Of a stretch of DNA of 64,000 nt, positions 52,144 through 64,000 are shown piece after piece. The DNA is from Larimichthys crocea (taxonomy: Eukaryota; Chordata; Actinopteri; Sciaenidae), in contig NC_040032.1 of the NCBI RefSeq assembly GCF_000972845.2, positions 15,155,358 through 15,219,357 of the forward strand, written 5' to 3'. The notes beneath the pieces are model-generated. The model saw only the letters and a list, made by a program, of their open reading frames with translations. It made no database searches and was not told where the DNA came from. Each line of letters begins with the position of its first letter. Position 1 is the first letter of the stretch. The translations under genes and the position numbers were made by a program.

Positions 52144-55100
52144 TTAGTCGACTTTCTTGCTGCGCAGTCGGAGTGTGTCCAGCAGGTATCTGCAGACGGA
52201 GCCCGTGTGTTGCGAGAGGAGCGTGAGGACCTTCCCGTGAAGGAGTGTCAGCAGGGTCTGGTGGCCGGTCGCCCACACCCGGTACCAAGGCCCGTAGAAG
52301 GGGTCGGACACGGCCGGGCACAGCATGTTGTTCAGGTTGACCTCGGTCACCTGGAGCGGGGACAGAACAGGTTGAGTGTGTGCTCGTATAAAATCAGAAA
52401 AATAGGCTGAGCTCAGTTGGATAATGAGGTTTTGGCAAATAACACGGCTGACTTCACTAAATTGCCTGTGTGATGAGCTCACAGCCTGTAAATCCTCTAC
52501 AACTGATTTGACCGTTGAATGACTTCATCGCTGATGTTTGCGTGTGTGATTGTGCTGCAGTAAACTCTGACTTTGTTAAAATGTTCACTGTTCTCGAACC
52601 TCTCCAGTTTCCAGATTTACTGAGTGTCTTTCAGTCACTGATGGCCTGCGGAGAGTGCCCACTGTTTCTCTGTGCTAATGCAGGGTGTGCTTTTGTTGTT
52701 GTGATAGTTCAGATTTGTCCGTGTACCACTGTGCAGAATTTCAAAGCCACCATTAAGCCTCTTCTGTTGCGAAAAGGCAGGTTTGTTCCCCCCATTAATT
52801 CGAGCAAAGGTAGTTGAGTCGGATTCAACTTTTGGAAAAAAAAAACAACACAGCCCGACGTCACGCTGAACCGGTCGAACTCTCCACAGTCAGCCTGAAA
52901 GGTCTCTGAAACTGAGACTATCCAGGTGGATTCATGGACTGATACTCTTACCTGTTCCTGCTTTGTTCATTTCATGAACCCAGCGTCTAAATCCGTGGTG
53001 GCTCGCAATTTACACTACAAAACAGTGACGCCGAGAAGTTTTAATTTGGTTTGTGTGAGCTTTGGTTGAGAGACTAAGCAGTGACGGCACCTCAGCACAA
53101 CCCTGCGGCAATTCTGAATATGCCCAAAGACTAAAAATTAGTATTCAACGACTTAATCCCCACTAATGTACGGCGTGCGGCGAGGGTACGGAATAATAGC
53201 GTCACAAAACAGGACGTTAATTTTGAAGTAATCAGCTGCCGTGATCACAGAAGGTTCAGTGGACCATAACTAACACCGGCCTCAAATTTAATACTTCAAA
53301 CTTGAATCCACATACGTGTATAAAACGATAAAACAGATGGATTCAGTAAAGGGGATAAATCTGTGAAGAGAATTCGTGGTATGTGTTGTTCGTAGTGATG
53401 CTGGTATTATGCATTATTCATGCCTCTCCCTCCTGAAAGCCTCTTTATCACGGGTGATTAAGTCCTCACTTATCTTTGTGTCTAATGTGAAACTCGGTGC
53501 TCTTTAACTGATAACAGAGAATCGCACTATATGTTATTTATCTGTATGTCTCCTGTCACCTTTGCTCTCATATAAATACATTATTTAAAGTGTATACGCT
53601 GCATAAATTAGCTGTACCGCATGTTCAAACTGAGCCATTCTTCTACACACAGGTCTCTCACGATGAGCTAATATCTGTTTTTAATGCCTTCCATGTGTTT
53701 ACGTTTAAATAAATGACTCATCATTCTCCCCGGGAGTGGATCCAGTGAGTCGAGTGCTGGTGCTGGTGGTGGTGGTGTGAGTGTTACATGCGTGTCGTGA
53801 AACGTCGCCTAACGCCCAGCAGAGGGCTCCACCTTACCAGGCCGAGGAGCTGCAAAAAGACAAAGTGATAGAGGAACAGGAGGCCGTTGGACAGCAGTGC
53901 CCACCACATGTCGCCCAGAGGCTCGGGCTTGTACACGCCTGCGGAGAGAGAAACACTCTGTAAAACATCTGAATCGCTGTGTGGGCTAAAGACAAGGGAG
54001 GACGCACATTGTGTTTGTCTCCTGCTACCTGTTAAATCACTTTAAAACGCCAGTTTTCATTTCACTTCCTCGCTTTGTGAGTGGAGCCGACAGATGGAAC
54101 AACCCCGCGGCCGCGATGAAAACCAGCAACAGGATGTGGTGTCAAACGGGCTTTTCCTGTTTCCTCACTGCTGCTGGCATTTGCTAAAGTAATACCAGGG
54201 CGAGGGCATCAGGAGAGCGCCGATTGTATCGGTTTAACGAGAGCAATGAAGACTTCCTCTTGTGCGTCTCTAGTTACTAATGAACAATGAGGGCCTTGCA
54301 GGCGGAGGTTTGATTACTGTGCTGCACCCGACATAAATCTGACTTTAACCTGACTTCTACGAGTTAAACATATACGCGTGGACTGGAATCTTAAAACAGT
54401 CGGCGTCTTCTTTACATCTTTAATCATTCACTGCAGTTCGTTTTCTTTTTGCACCAACTTCCTCCTTCACATTTGCACTTTTCCACACCTGGGAACCCGC
54501 TCAGTGCAACTTCTGTCTTCCAGCGTTTGCCACTAAGTGACTCTAAAGGGCACCTTGGCAGCTGTTTCAGGAGGAAAAAAGCTGCAGTATCTAGTTTCTG
54601 CAGACATGCCTTCATGTTGTTACATAATGCAGTAGAGTTCAATGTGCTATTGGTTGGATCTAAAAGGTGAGGTAAGCTGCATTTTTTTTTTTTTAAGTTA
54701 TACCCACAGCAGAGGGGGAGTCGGATCCCTCCCTGACATCCAAAGTAATCTTTTAAACTTTGGAAGACCTTTGGGGAGAACACTGAACATTCAGCATCTC
54801 TCTATCCAACTTCGAGAATATTCACATTTGCTCATCGGCGGCAGATGGTGGAAAATGATTACAGCGTTTTACAACAAGCAGCGACGGAATAAACTGATGA
54901 CACGAGCGGTTGAGAGGCTGAACAGACAAAGAAAAAGAAAAGGAACGTCATCAACAAAAAGGCAACGCGTCCAAGGTGCAAACACGTCATTATAGCCTGA
55001 CATTGTTGGTGAAAAGATATTTCGTCGTGGCCGTCAAGGGGAGATTGACGCCTACCTCCTTTCCTGAAGAGATAAAGAGGCACCAGGTACAGCATGGAGT

Positions 55101-58100
55101 GCTGGATGTAGTAGATCTCCTTCTCGAACGGTAGCTGTGGAGAGAAGAAAACATTTTAATACTTTAAAATAATGAATGAATAACGGCTCGGAGCACATCA
55201 TTAGTGTGTTTTTTTAGATCACCGCGAGTATTGTTTGGATATTTAACCATGCCACAGCTAACTGAGGATGAGCAGACGCCTCGGCCTCCTTGAGAAGAAA
55301 CGTGCACAATGTGGATAACGAGATGAAAAGGAGGCGACAAAGGACTGCTTTAGTAATTCCTCGTCCTTTTGAATGGAGAGTTTATTAATGGTACAGTCAG
55401 ATATCAGTGTTTTAATGAATAAAACCAACCCTAACTCAATAATTTCATGTTTTTTTCCGAGAAGATTTATGAGGCTATGATGCAAACTGACTCCATTTCA
55501 TGTTAAAACTGATTAATGTTCATTCCTCGCGCTTCTGTTGGGTACATCTGCCGTGAAAACCAAAGACACACACACAGCCTCTAAAAGAAAAACCCTTCAA
55601 CAGTCCTGTGACACTTCCCCTTGTTCTTTATCTAATATGGGAAATGGAGTTACGGGAGACGCTTTAGTTCGGCAACACGGAGCGTTTGATGTTCACATGG
55701 ATCGTGTTCAAACTGTCAAAATTCGATTTTATTCAGGCTAATTGAGTTAAAAAGTTAGTGCAGTATCGACTGTGTTTGGGCCGAAGCTGTAAAGTGGAAG
55801 CCTTTCAAGCAGGCGGTGTTGGTTTTGATTTGAACCGACTCCCTCAGACTTCCATCGTCAGTGAAGCTCACGCTTTCTGCCGCTTGAGTCCTTCTGCAAG
55901 TTGGAGTTTAATCCTTCAGATTCAGGCGTGGGGTAAAACGAAGAACAACAACAGTTGTCATGGCGCCATGAAGTTGGCTCTCAGAGTGGCTCTGTTTTAT
56001 GTACTTTTTTCATCCATTCTGTGCAAACATGGACTGAAAGTATTAAATTCAACTCGTGAGAGCAACCAGCTGAAGACACACAGCGAAGGAAACATCCATG
56101 GACCACAGGCCAGAGTCAGAACTGGGTCGCTACAGGAAAGAACTCAACGTTTTGTACGTCTCGAGGAGCCCGCTCTACCAGTTGAGCTTATTTATTTATT
56201 CATGAGTGTTTTATTATCCACTTTGTGCGCTATAAGCCACTGTAACAAGTGAATTTCCCCAGCGTGGCATCAATAAAGTCTTATCCGTGTTAAGCTCGGA
56301 GACAGAACAAGAGCTCGCAAGATGAGATCAAGACTTATGATTGGTACTTACCAGTCTAGTGTTGACTACGGGGAACATTAAAGCCAGCAACGCACCGTTC
56401 AACATGTGGACCTGCAGCCTGGAAACACACAGGAAGACAAGAACAACATAAGCCAATCAAATTTAAAAAAAAGATCTGATAGACTTCACGTCTTCCATCA
56501 AACCTGATCTAGTCAGTGCTGATCTAAGCACAGAGAGACAGGTGTAGGGCGGTGGAGATTATGTTCCGTGTTGCTGAAAACCAATCAGAGTCCTCCCTGA
56601 CGCTGTTAGCAGCAGCTGTCTCAGATCGTTGGCAGGGTCAGTTCCTGGCGGGAGTTGTTGATTGTGAGGATTCACCGACGGTTCAGGCAATCACAACCTT
56701 TCGCTCCGCGCGTACGCTCGCGGAGGCTTGACATTTCTACGGCCCATTAAGAAATCACACGGAAGCCGCCGTCACGATTCTGACAGAAAAGTTATTCATT
56801 CACGATTAGTGTACACTTAACACTTTGTTCTTCTGGCTGCTTTCCGCCTCGGTTCACACGCCGACCTGTCTGCTCCTGCAGACAGAAGGAGCGTGACGTC
56901 TGTTCAGTCGACGAAAATGTTTCTTTTAACCCACGATTAGTCTGAGAGTCACCGCGTGGAGCTAAATCTATGTCCCCTGACAGCTCGCTCTGTCAAATGA
57001 GCCAAAATAACTGTTGTGACAGCCGAGGTCGCTGGGAAAACATCAGTGTTGTACGAATGTCACTTCAAATGAGCCCAGCTGTCACTAAAATTGTCATATC
57101 GTCGTCAATCTTCGCTTCAAGGCCAGAGATATGTAGAGACTTGAATGTATAAATCCTAAACTGCACAAAGTTTCCGATGCTGTTATTCTGCCGTCACAAG
57201 CTAACTGTATATGTTTGCATCTTTTGCGTAATGCTTTGTCTACCAGGCGAACAAAAAGGAGCTGAAACAAGCAGAACCGAGGCTATTTGTGTACCAGCAA
57301 ATGCTGGTACCGGGGGTGTGTGTGTGTGTTTGTTGACTTTCGGTGAGGCTGATTGAAAAGATTGAGCTGAATTTATGCATGAAGAGGAGGCACAGATTAT
57401 GAACTCAAATGGTAAAATAAAAATGAGGTGTGAAAAGACAGGAGCTAACGCGTCCTGATGAAAATCATGGTGATCTGATGCCTTTATTTTTGAGAGAATA
57501 AAATGTTCTTAAACTTGGAGTTTCTGTTGGTCCACCACCGTGATATATCAGCATCCGTTAACTGTTCGCTCTCCTATCAGAGCTGCTAAGGCAAACTAAC
57601 TTTTTCTACGTCTGCTGCTTCTACACGCAGGACTTTTATTGTGAAGCACTCACAGGAAACTGGGCCGGCTGCAAACAATTTTAAAAACAGTTTCATATAT
57701 TAGGACTGGTCTGGATTGGTAACACCAGATTTTACCATTAGGTGTCACACATGTCTTAGAGTGGCAAGTTTTCCCACAACACATTCCTACATATATTTCA
57801 CAATAAAAGCCTTGTTAAGGAATGAAATGTTTCTGTTCAAAGAAATGCTAGAGGGCTTTAATTTGAAAAACGTACAGGAAGTGCCAAACAAATGGGAGCG
57901 GATCAAATGGAGTCATTATGTATAAACTTTCCAACAATGTATTTCCTGAACTCGTGAGTAACTTACCGTAAAGCTGTGTGTTACAGGTTGGACTGAATTC
58001 TTGAGACTTCCCAGTAAAGGTTTAAAATAGCTCCGAGCTACATCTCGTGTTTCTAAATTTGAACAGCTCTAATGACAAATATGGTTTGTTTGTACGCTGA

Positions 58101-59062
58101 ACTAGACCGACAAAACTGGAAACCAACCCGACCCTACAGGAAACGTAACATTTGACAAAGAGGTTGTGTGCAGAAACCAGCAACTATCTGAGGTATTGCT
58201 TATGTTTATGGTACACCGTGAGGTTCCACTTCATTTCCATGTGCATATCAAATGTCAGGTATACACAAACTACAACTGTCGATCTACTGAAGCGTTTCTC
58301 ACGGGAAATACCCGCGAAATGTCCGGTAAGCTGATACGAGAAGACAAGAAGAGTCTAGATAGGAGAGACAATGTGAAAGAACATCTTGACCTGAAGGAGA
58401 AATATCACAAGTATCAAAAGTATTTTGTTTTCCACAGACTTCACTTCGAAAAAAGTCACAATTTTATTTTTAGGTGGCTACTTTGGTGGTCAGACAGAGC
58501 TACAGTGCCTCGATAAAACTGCTACCGCTCACTGCCGGTATTCACTACGCGACTCTCATGGGCTAAAAGGCAACAGAGAGTGACCTTGCTTGTATTTATT
58601 CCCAAGCAACTTTGTGTTCCCGCTGGCAAAAACACTTGTCGGTTCTCCTGAATAATTTACATCCCAGACCACAGCAGTTTGTTTTAGGAGAGAAAGACTA
58701 AACCCCCAACAAATCCATTACAATAAAACATGGCGAAAACCCAATTTACTCTTAAAAAGCCTATGAGCAACCACAATGAGTGCATCAAATGCTTTTATAG
58801 GGAAATAAAAATCCATGTTTAATTTGAGCGAAATCATTTTATATTACATTCATGGCAGGTACCTCCTTTGGCAGGTTGGAATGGGAGGTGGATGACTGAA
58901 TAACACAAGAAACCTCGAGTTGTAGTGCTAAACACTTAACTTGAACCATCTTGCTGAAGTTTCTCTGAACAAAACACAGAAGACAGATGTGAGCCGGCGG
59001 TAAAATACTTACCTAAATACGACCATCGCTGTTTTACATGGCGGGCAGGCCAGCAGGAAGAT
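52144..59062 (-). CDS. tmem164: TMEM164, 3' part (last five coding exons)
   Basis: TMEM164 is a multi-pass ER-type membrane acyltransferase reported to make arachidonoyl ether phospholipids that promote ferroptosis. Exons (minus, in order): 59013-59062, 56352-56418, 55056-55134, 53838-53938, 52144-52350; 504 nt, 167 residues plus stop, equal to the length of human residues 131-297 as I recall. Matching stretches include [76 protein letters not shown] and a tail ending LRSKKVD (human LPAKKID). The His in YYIQH (55099-55101) corresponds to the reported catalytic His181. The partner Cys123 lies in an upstream exon beyond base 64000. Hydrophobic segments occur in each exon. All visible splice sites are GT-AG and phases agree. 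Confidence 0.94.
56161..56290. repeat. tRNA-like scrap and LINE tail in tmem164 intron
   Basis: The minus strand at about 56161-56187 reads 'gctcaactggtagagcgggc', an A-box-like tRNA segment. Adjacent plus-strand 'ccactgtaacaagtgaattt' with 'ggcatcaataaagtctta' is the LINE tail type seen at 46354-46437. Both are small remnants. Confidence 0.45.
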
Positions 59063-60698
59063 CTGTTGAGGAAAAAAAAAAGGAGATGAGAACTCGCATT
59101 ATCTCATTAAACTCTCAGTCATTGGAGAACAGCTTGAACGCTTCGAGAGCTTCCAGGGCTCGGCGCAGCGCTGGAAGTAAAGAAAATGAACAAATTGCTT
59201 TAACAAGTTTTTATTAATATAATAAGAGCAGGAGCCTTGAACGGAGATTCCCCGCAGGCAAACCGTAAAGTGCTTCTTGCTTCAAATAAGAAAACAAACT
59301 GCAGAGTCTAGATGGGGGCCCAGGAGGATGATCGAACAATTAGGTTTGGATTTCAAAAGGATTCAAATGGATGCCAGGTATTGGCATAAATGTATTTTAT
59401 TGCCGGTTTTTAAATTGAAACAATCTGCGCCTCATTGTTTCGTGGAAGGAAAATAATCAGATTTCTGTCTGAGGCCAGCAGGGACGTGGACCTGCGTCAT
59501 TTCTGGTCCCCCGACAGCTTAACGTTGACAACACTTATGTGCGTTTGTTCGTTAAAACAATGAAGTCACAAGTCCAGTTTAATTCACAGCAGAATCACAA
59601 ATGATTTACCAAAAAAAGCTCCAAGTGTTTATGTATTTAGTACACATGAGAACAAAAGATTTCTAACTGCTCCGTTTCCTCTGTCAGAAACATTCATATC
59701 AACGTTGGCTTAATAATTTATAAGTCACAACATGGATCCCTGTTGTACAGATCATCTACGCTCAGTCACTGTGCTACTGGAGCTCGGGGGATTCTTCAAA
59801 CGTGGACTGGTTCAAACCACCCTCTGACACGACAAAGATTCGGTTTGCCCCGAAGGCAAAGGCTGGGAACAGCATTACAAGAAAGCAATTTACTTGAGAT
59901 CTGTTGTACAACTACCCACTGGCTGGGGGGGGAGGAGATGTCTTCAGGATTGATCTGCTGTACACCCATCACCTCATATCAACCGGCACTGTGAGCACAA
60001 CTTACATTCCTTTAGACCAGTAGCACTATCTGGAACAAAGTAAAACTTTTAGCACAAGGTCGGATTAATTAAATAAAACTTTTCTAGAGAAACAGATGTT
60101 TCTTTAACGTTCATATTTGTTATAGAGGAATGAAACGTAGCTTTTTATATGATTATCAATTGTTGGTGTGCTTCCTTGGTCCTTGCAAATCCCTGAGAAG
60201 GATTATTTATTTATTATTGATTTGATTCTTTATCTTTATTACTGATGCATGAGGGGAATGTATAATATATTTCTGCCAATGGAGACAGTTGATGAATGCA
60301 GTTCTTAGAGGTGTGTTCATGTTTTTCTGTTTATAACGATGCAAATCTGACCTCCAGCAGGGACGTTATCTCTAACCGACTTTTCACTGAACACAATACG
60401 ACACAGTCACAAACGGATTTCATGCAAATTGCTGAGGAAGTTGCTCCTGTCAACAAGGACTTGTCTGACCGGTGGGGCTCGGTCTACAGTGCAACTGAAA
60501 TACACTGTGTCAATGTTGGCCCACTGCTGTCTTCCGAGAAACCGACTTGCCGAGCTATGCGCAAATATCCGAACTAGACGAACCAGTTAGAGTCCTCGTG
60601 AGGAACTACTGGCAGTCATGTGTCATGGGCTACATCCGTCCCGTAACGCTGAGCGTGTTTGATGATCATAGACAGTATGAAACATCAATGTCATATCC

Positions 60699-60961
60699 AT
60701 GACATCACCCACAGGTTTCTAAATTTGTTGTGAGCTCAGTGTGGATCATGGGTGGAACCTAGGAGGGCTGAATGACGCCTTGTTGCTCAAACAAGCCATC
60801 TGTAATGGCACCTGCCTGTTTTTTTGTACCAGGCTGTAAACATTTTAACATAGGACCTTATGGAGATTAACTCGTTGTGTAGCCGGCCTCAAGTGGACAT
60901 TTGAGGTTCCTACTTTCCACACTGAGCTTCACAACGATTCTTCAGAAACCTGTGATGTCAC
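60699..60961. mobile_element. MITE-family copy D
   Basis: The left end 'tgacatcacccacaggtttc' is mirrored at the right by 'agaaacctgtgatgtcaca'. Similarity extends inward through 'gttgtgagctcagtg' and 'cactgagcttcacaac' for about 45 bp. The interior words 'ggctgtaaacattttaacat' and 'ggcctcaagtggacatttga' match copies A-C. Confidence 0.65.
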
Positions 60962-62214
60962 AGAAACGTTTATTCTTTATACCGTCTACGGCTCGCCGGT
61001 GATCGACCTGAACTTTTTAAATATGACTCCTTCTCAGAAAGTTCTGTGTAATAAACCATCTGGCAGGGTTGGGTTACTTCTCTTTTTGGACTAACTTTAA
61101 AAAAATGTGTGAAAGCCAATTTAGTTTAATCTGATTCAAAGGGCCACTTCAGTTTAGAACTAGGATTAATCCCCATTTGGGACACTGGCCAATGAAGCCC
61201 TGATCTTATTTAGGTGAGAAGCACTACTTAACTGTAATCCAGTGCTGTATATATTAGAAGAAGAGGAGATACACGTTGAACACATGTTGTCTGATCTAAT
61301 GTAGCACAGTGTCAGTTTAAGTCCTTCAAGTTTGGATCGCTAACACCAAGCAATGTTTCAGGATTCTGACAATGTATGGTCATAAGTAATGCATCACATG
61401 CACATCATTTTATAGCTGTTTTCTTCTTTTCGTCGTTTTTAAATTAAGACTTTATAGCACGTGTTGGTGTCATATGGGTGCAGTCCTTTAGAAAGGGTGT
61501 TTCCTGTGTGATTCATCATTGCTAAATCTGTCCAAATGTGTTGAGACTGCTAAATTTTGACCATCAATTTAATCAGAAAGACAAACTGGGTTTTAAAAGA
61601 AAGGTTTGGGAAACTGTAGCTACAGATGTGTAAATTATATGGTTTATCGTTTTTGCATCGTAGAAACACCATCAACAAATGTTAATTACTCCAATGTTGT
61701 TTCTTTACTTACATTTTATCAATAGTTTCTGGTTCATTTGGGTTTTAAAACAGTTTGGTATTGTTGTCCTATCAAACAGGCCAAACAGGAAACAGCGCTC
61801 TAACTCTGGATGCGTGGTTAACACTCATTAGTTAGTGATTAGTTGGTGTTGACAAGAGGTGACTTTCTGTGAAGAGTTCAACAGTGCAGGACGATTACTG
61901 GCCGACATTTGGCTGACTTTTCGGCATAAATCCTAAAAGGACGTTATTTGAAATGACAAGAACGAGAGTGTTTGTGTGCACAACACACGCTTTGGATCAA
62001 TTGGAGGCAAAACAAACTGAGCTGGTAAAGTCAGCGCGGCGTCTGAGGCATAAGGTGTACTGATACTTCTAAAACTGCATTTGGATTCTTGGGTTGGGTT
62101 AAACTTGAATCTGGTCATTAGGCGCTGTGGGGTTCTTGTTACCTTTACACTGGGTGTGATATTTGTGTTACTGCCATTAATCTAAGCCGTGTGGCTTTCT
62201 TGTTTCAGTGCTCC

Positions 62215-62560
62215 TCTTGATTTGATTTCCGGGTATTCTGAAAGTTTAAATTAACAGGAATTTACAAAATTGAAGGTTGGCCCTTAACAGGGAACTTGCT
62301 GGGGTAAATATTTAGCATAATCTTGACTTAAATGACAGTGCATGATGCTATCTTACCACAATTTCCATTATTTTCCACAACTCCCATGGAAAGTTTGGAA
62401 TTTCCCAAATCCCCTAGCTTATCTTCCCATGCAAAGTTTCTGGAAATTTAAAAGAAATTCACTAAAAAAAGTTCCATTGATTTCAATGGGCATTCAAAAA
62501 AATTCGTCATCACTCTTGTTACTGCCACCAGTGATGCGCCTCTGGGGTGACTTGACTTTC
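62215..62560. repeat. Probable interspersed fish repeat
   Basis: 'ctcccatggaaagtttggaa', 'gcaaagtttctggaaattta' and 'ccattgatttcaatgggcat' are words of a repeat that I have seen often in teleost DNA. Ends and class are not determined. Confidence 0.35.
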
Positions 62561-64000
62561 ATACTTGACTTCGTATGCCTTCTAAGTGTGCAAATATAGG
62601 TGTGTGGTCGCCCTCCCCTGATTGGGCCCCCCTGAGGAGGCGTGGCCACCATCGTCGACCTGGAGGACCACGATTGGCACCAGACCCGACCCGCCAACCC
62701 TGAGTCTCCAATGTGAAAAACAACCTTATTTAAGTTAGAACTGCCTGATAGTCGTAGGTCTTGCTTTGCTGTTAACACGCCTGGATTTTGATTCATATGT
62801 CAATTTCTGTCATTTGTCTGTTATCTTCATTGATCATAACCTCTCGTCTTTTTCGTCCTGCATGTACGTGAGTGCTGATCAAGCTTCTGCAGCTCCAGTA
62901 AACAGATACATGATCACAGTTCAGACTCATTCCAGCCAGGATGCTGTTGTTGCAGCATAAAAAAAGACACAATTATGTCTGATGTCCATTTATCCTGATA
63001 ATAAACCTAATTTTACAGCTGAATCATAAATCTGGACTTACAGCAGGATGAGGCATAATGCCATCTTCTTTCCTGTTTCCTGTTTTAAATTAACAGCCTC
63101 AGCCTAAAGAAAAACACTGAAAAACCACCGGTAAAAGCCTGGAACTGAACATCCACACATATGGCTATTATTTGGTCAATTTGAGCTAATATGTGCTTGT
63201 ATGACGCAAATATAAAACATTTTCTGCATTGTTGGCACTGAAATTTCCAATTAAAAGTACAGCTGTAGCTGTATAATGAGCTTTCAAGCTGTGATTATGA
63301 AGATTATTAAGATTAATGGCCTATTTATAGATTGACAGTACTTATTGTTGACAGGCCGTGCTTCCTTTTTTACAAGTGTAGTCATTAAGTATTACAATAT
63401 AGAGCCTTCAGCGGAAACTGAACAATCTGTTGTGTTGGGCGTGTTATGGCTGCAGCTGATAAATGTGGCTATATTTAAAGATAATGCTGATACCGTGGTC
63501 TGTTGTGTTGATAGTAAATGTTTGCTGCACATGTGTTAATGGCACGGCACTTTGATTTAAAGGCAAGCGTTCAGTCTTCGAAGCAAAGACAAAGACTTTA
63601 TGTTGATTGCTGCAGCCAAGCAGTATTTTAAAGTCCCATTCATAGCTGCTGTTTTCAAGAGCTTCCTCGAGCCTGGAGCAATATTTATTTATGACCGTTT
63701 TGAATGATCAACATGTTCGGTCACACCGGACCCCTGGCGTGATCTGCACGGGAAGAAAGTTCAGTTGATAAGGGGGTTGTTGTGAGTTTGACGGGAGCTT
63801 ACCTATCACCATGCGTTAAAAAGGAAACTCCCAGCTCAACTGGAGAGTTCCTGTGGGAGTCACTTTAACTCCACATGGGCAATACTGAGAATTCAATGTT
63901 GTTCACCTGTGTTATTATCCTGGATCATCCACATCCGCAACATTGGACTGAGTGCTATCTGAATGAATCGTGATTGTAGTGATTATATATTATACTTTAA

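Larger units (their letters stand above)
59063..64000 (-). other. tmem164: tmem164 intron running out of the window
   Basis: The exon encoding IFLLACPPC has its acceptor (CCTCAACAG) at 59063. I found no exon encoding the expected preceding residues (NPCHLVTMMH-like) up to 64000, so this is intron. It contains the MITE copy at 60699-60961. Confidence 0.7.

Noticed and set aside
56161..56187. tRNA-like A-box that could mark a tRNA gene.
   Set aside because: No B-box or cloverleaf partner lies within tRNA distance; regarded as a SINE scrap.

Overview
The window is vertebrate nuclear DNA, almost certainly from a ray-finned (teleost) fish. Coding exons are short and flanked by canonical splice sites. 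Their products match four vertebrate housekeeping genes. The filler between them is teleost-type: Tc1-like relics, a tRNA-derived SINE, LINE 3' ends with TCTA/TCTG tails, and hAT-like MITEs. No operons, CRISPR arrays or prokaryotic features are present. The species cannot be fixed from sequence alone; the repeat types feel percomorph, which is inference.

Layout. (1) 1-1450, minus strand: the first two coding exons of adss2 (adenylosuccinate synthetase); the rest of the gene lies before base 1. (2) 1450-13340: intergenic. It holds an intact-looking MITE with 8-bp target duplications (1662-2204), a LINE 3' fragment, and two decayed Tc1-like transposons in opposite orientations. (3) 13341 to about 23950, minus strand: the complete kif4 chromokinesin gene. 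I resolved 30 coding exons (3,756 nt, 1,251 residues) plus a non-coding first exon and a promoter with a CHR element. (4) 23950-30800: intergenic, rich in microsatellites and LINE tails. (5) About 30800-45810, plus strand: the complete ammecr1 gene, with 6 coding exons and a 3' UTR of about 5.3 kb. An in-frame upstream ATG (31161) probably is the true start. (6) 45810-50775: the tail-to-tail gap, containing a 694-bp foldback element nested inside another MITE. (7) 50776-64000, minus strand: the last five coding exons of tmem164, an ether-phospholipid acyltransferase linked to ferroptosis; upstream exons lie beyond base 64000.

The genes do not form one pathway: purine synthesis (adss2), mitotic spindle and chromosome organisation (kif4), a conserved nuclear/cytosolic protein of uncertain biochemistry (ammecr1), and lipid remodelling (tmem164). 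The tail-to-tail ammecr1/tmem164 pair matches the arrangement I recall on the human X chromosome, where KIF4A also lies, so part of this may be old vertebrate linkage.

I found no convincing new multi-gene system. The most interesting items are the ammecr1 N-terminal extension supported by its paralogue, a GC-AG intron forced by the kif4 reading frame, the nested foldback element, a four-copy MITE family with exchanged ends, and the 543-bp MITE. Exon boundaries were read by eye from splice sites and reading-frame continuity, without alignment software.
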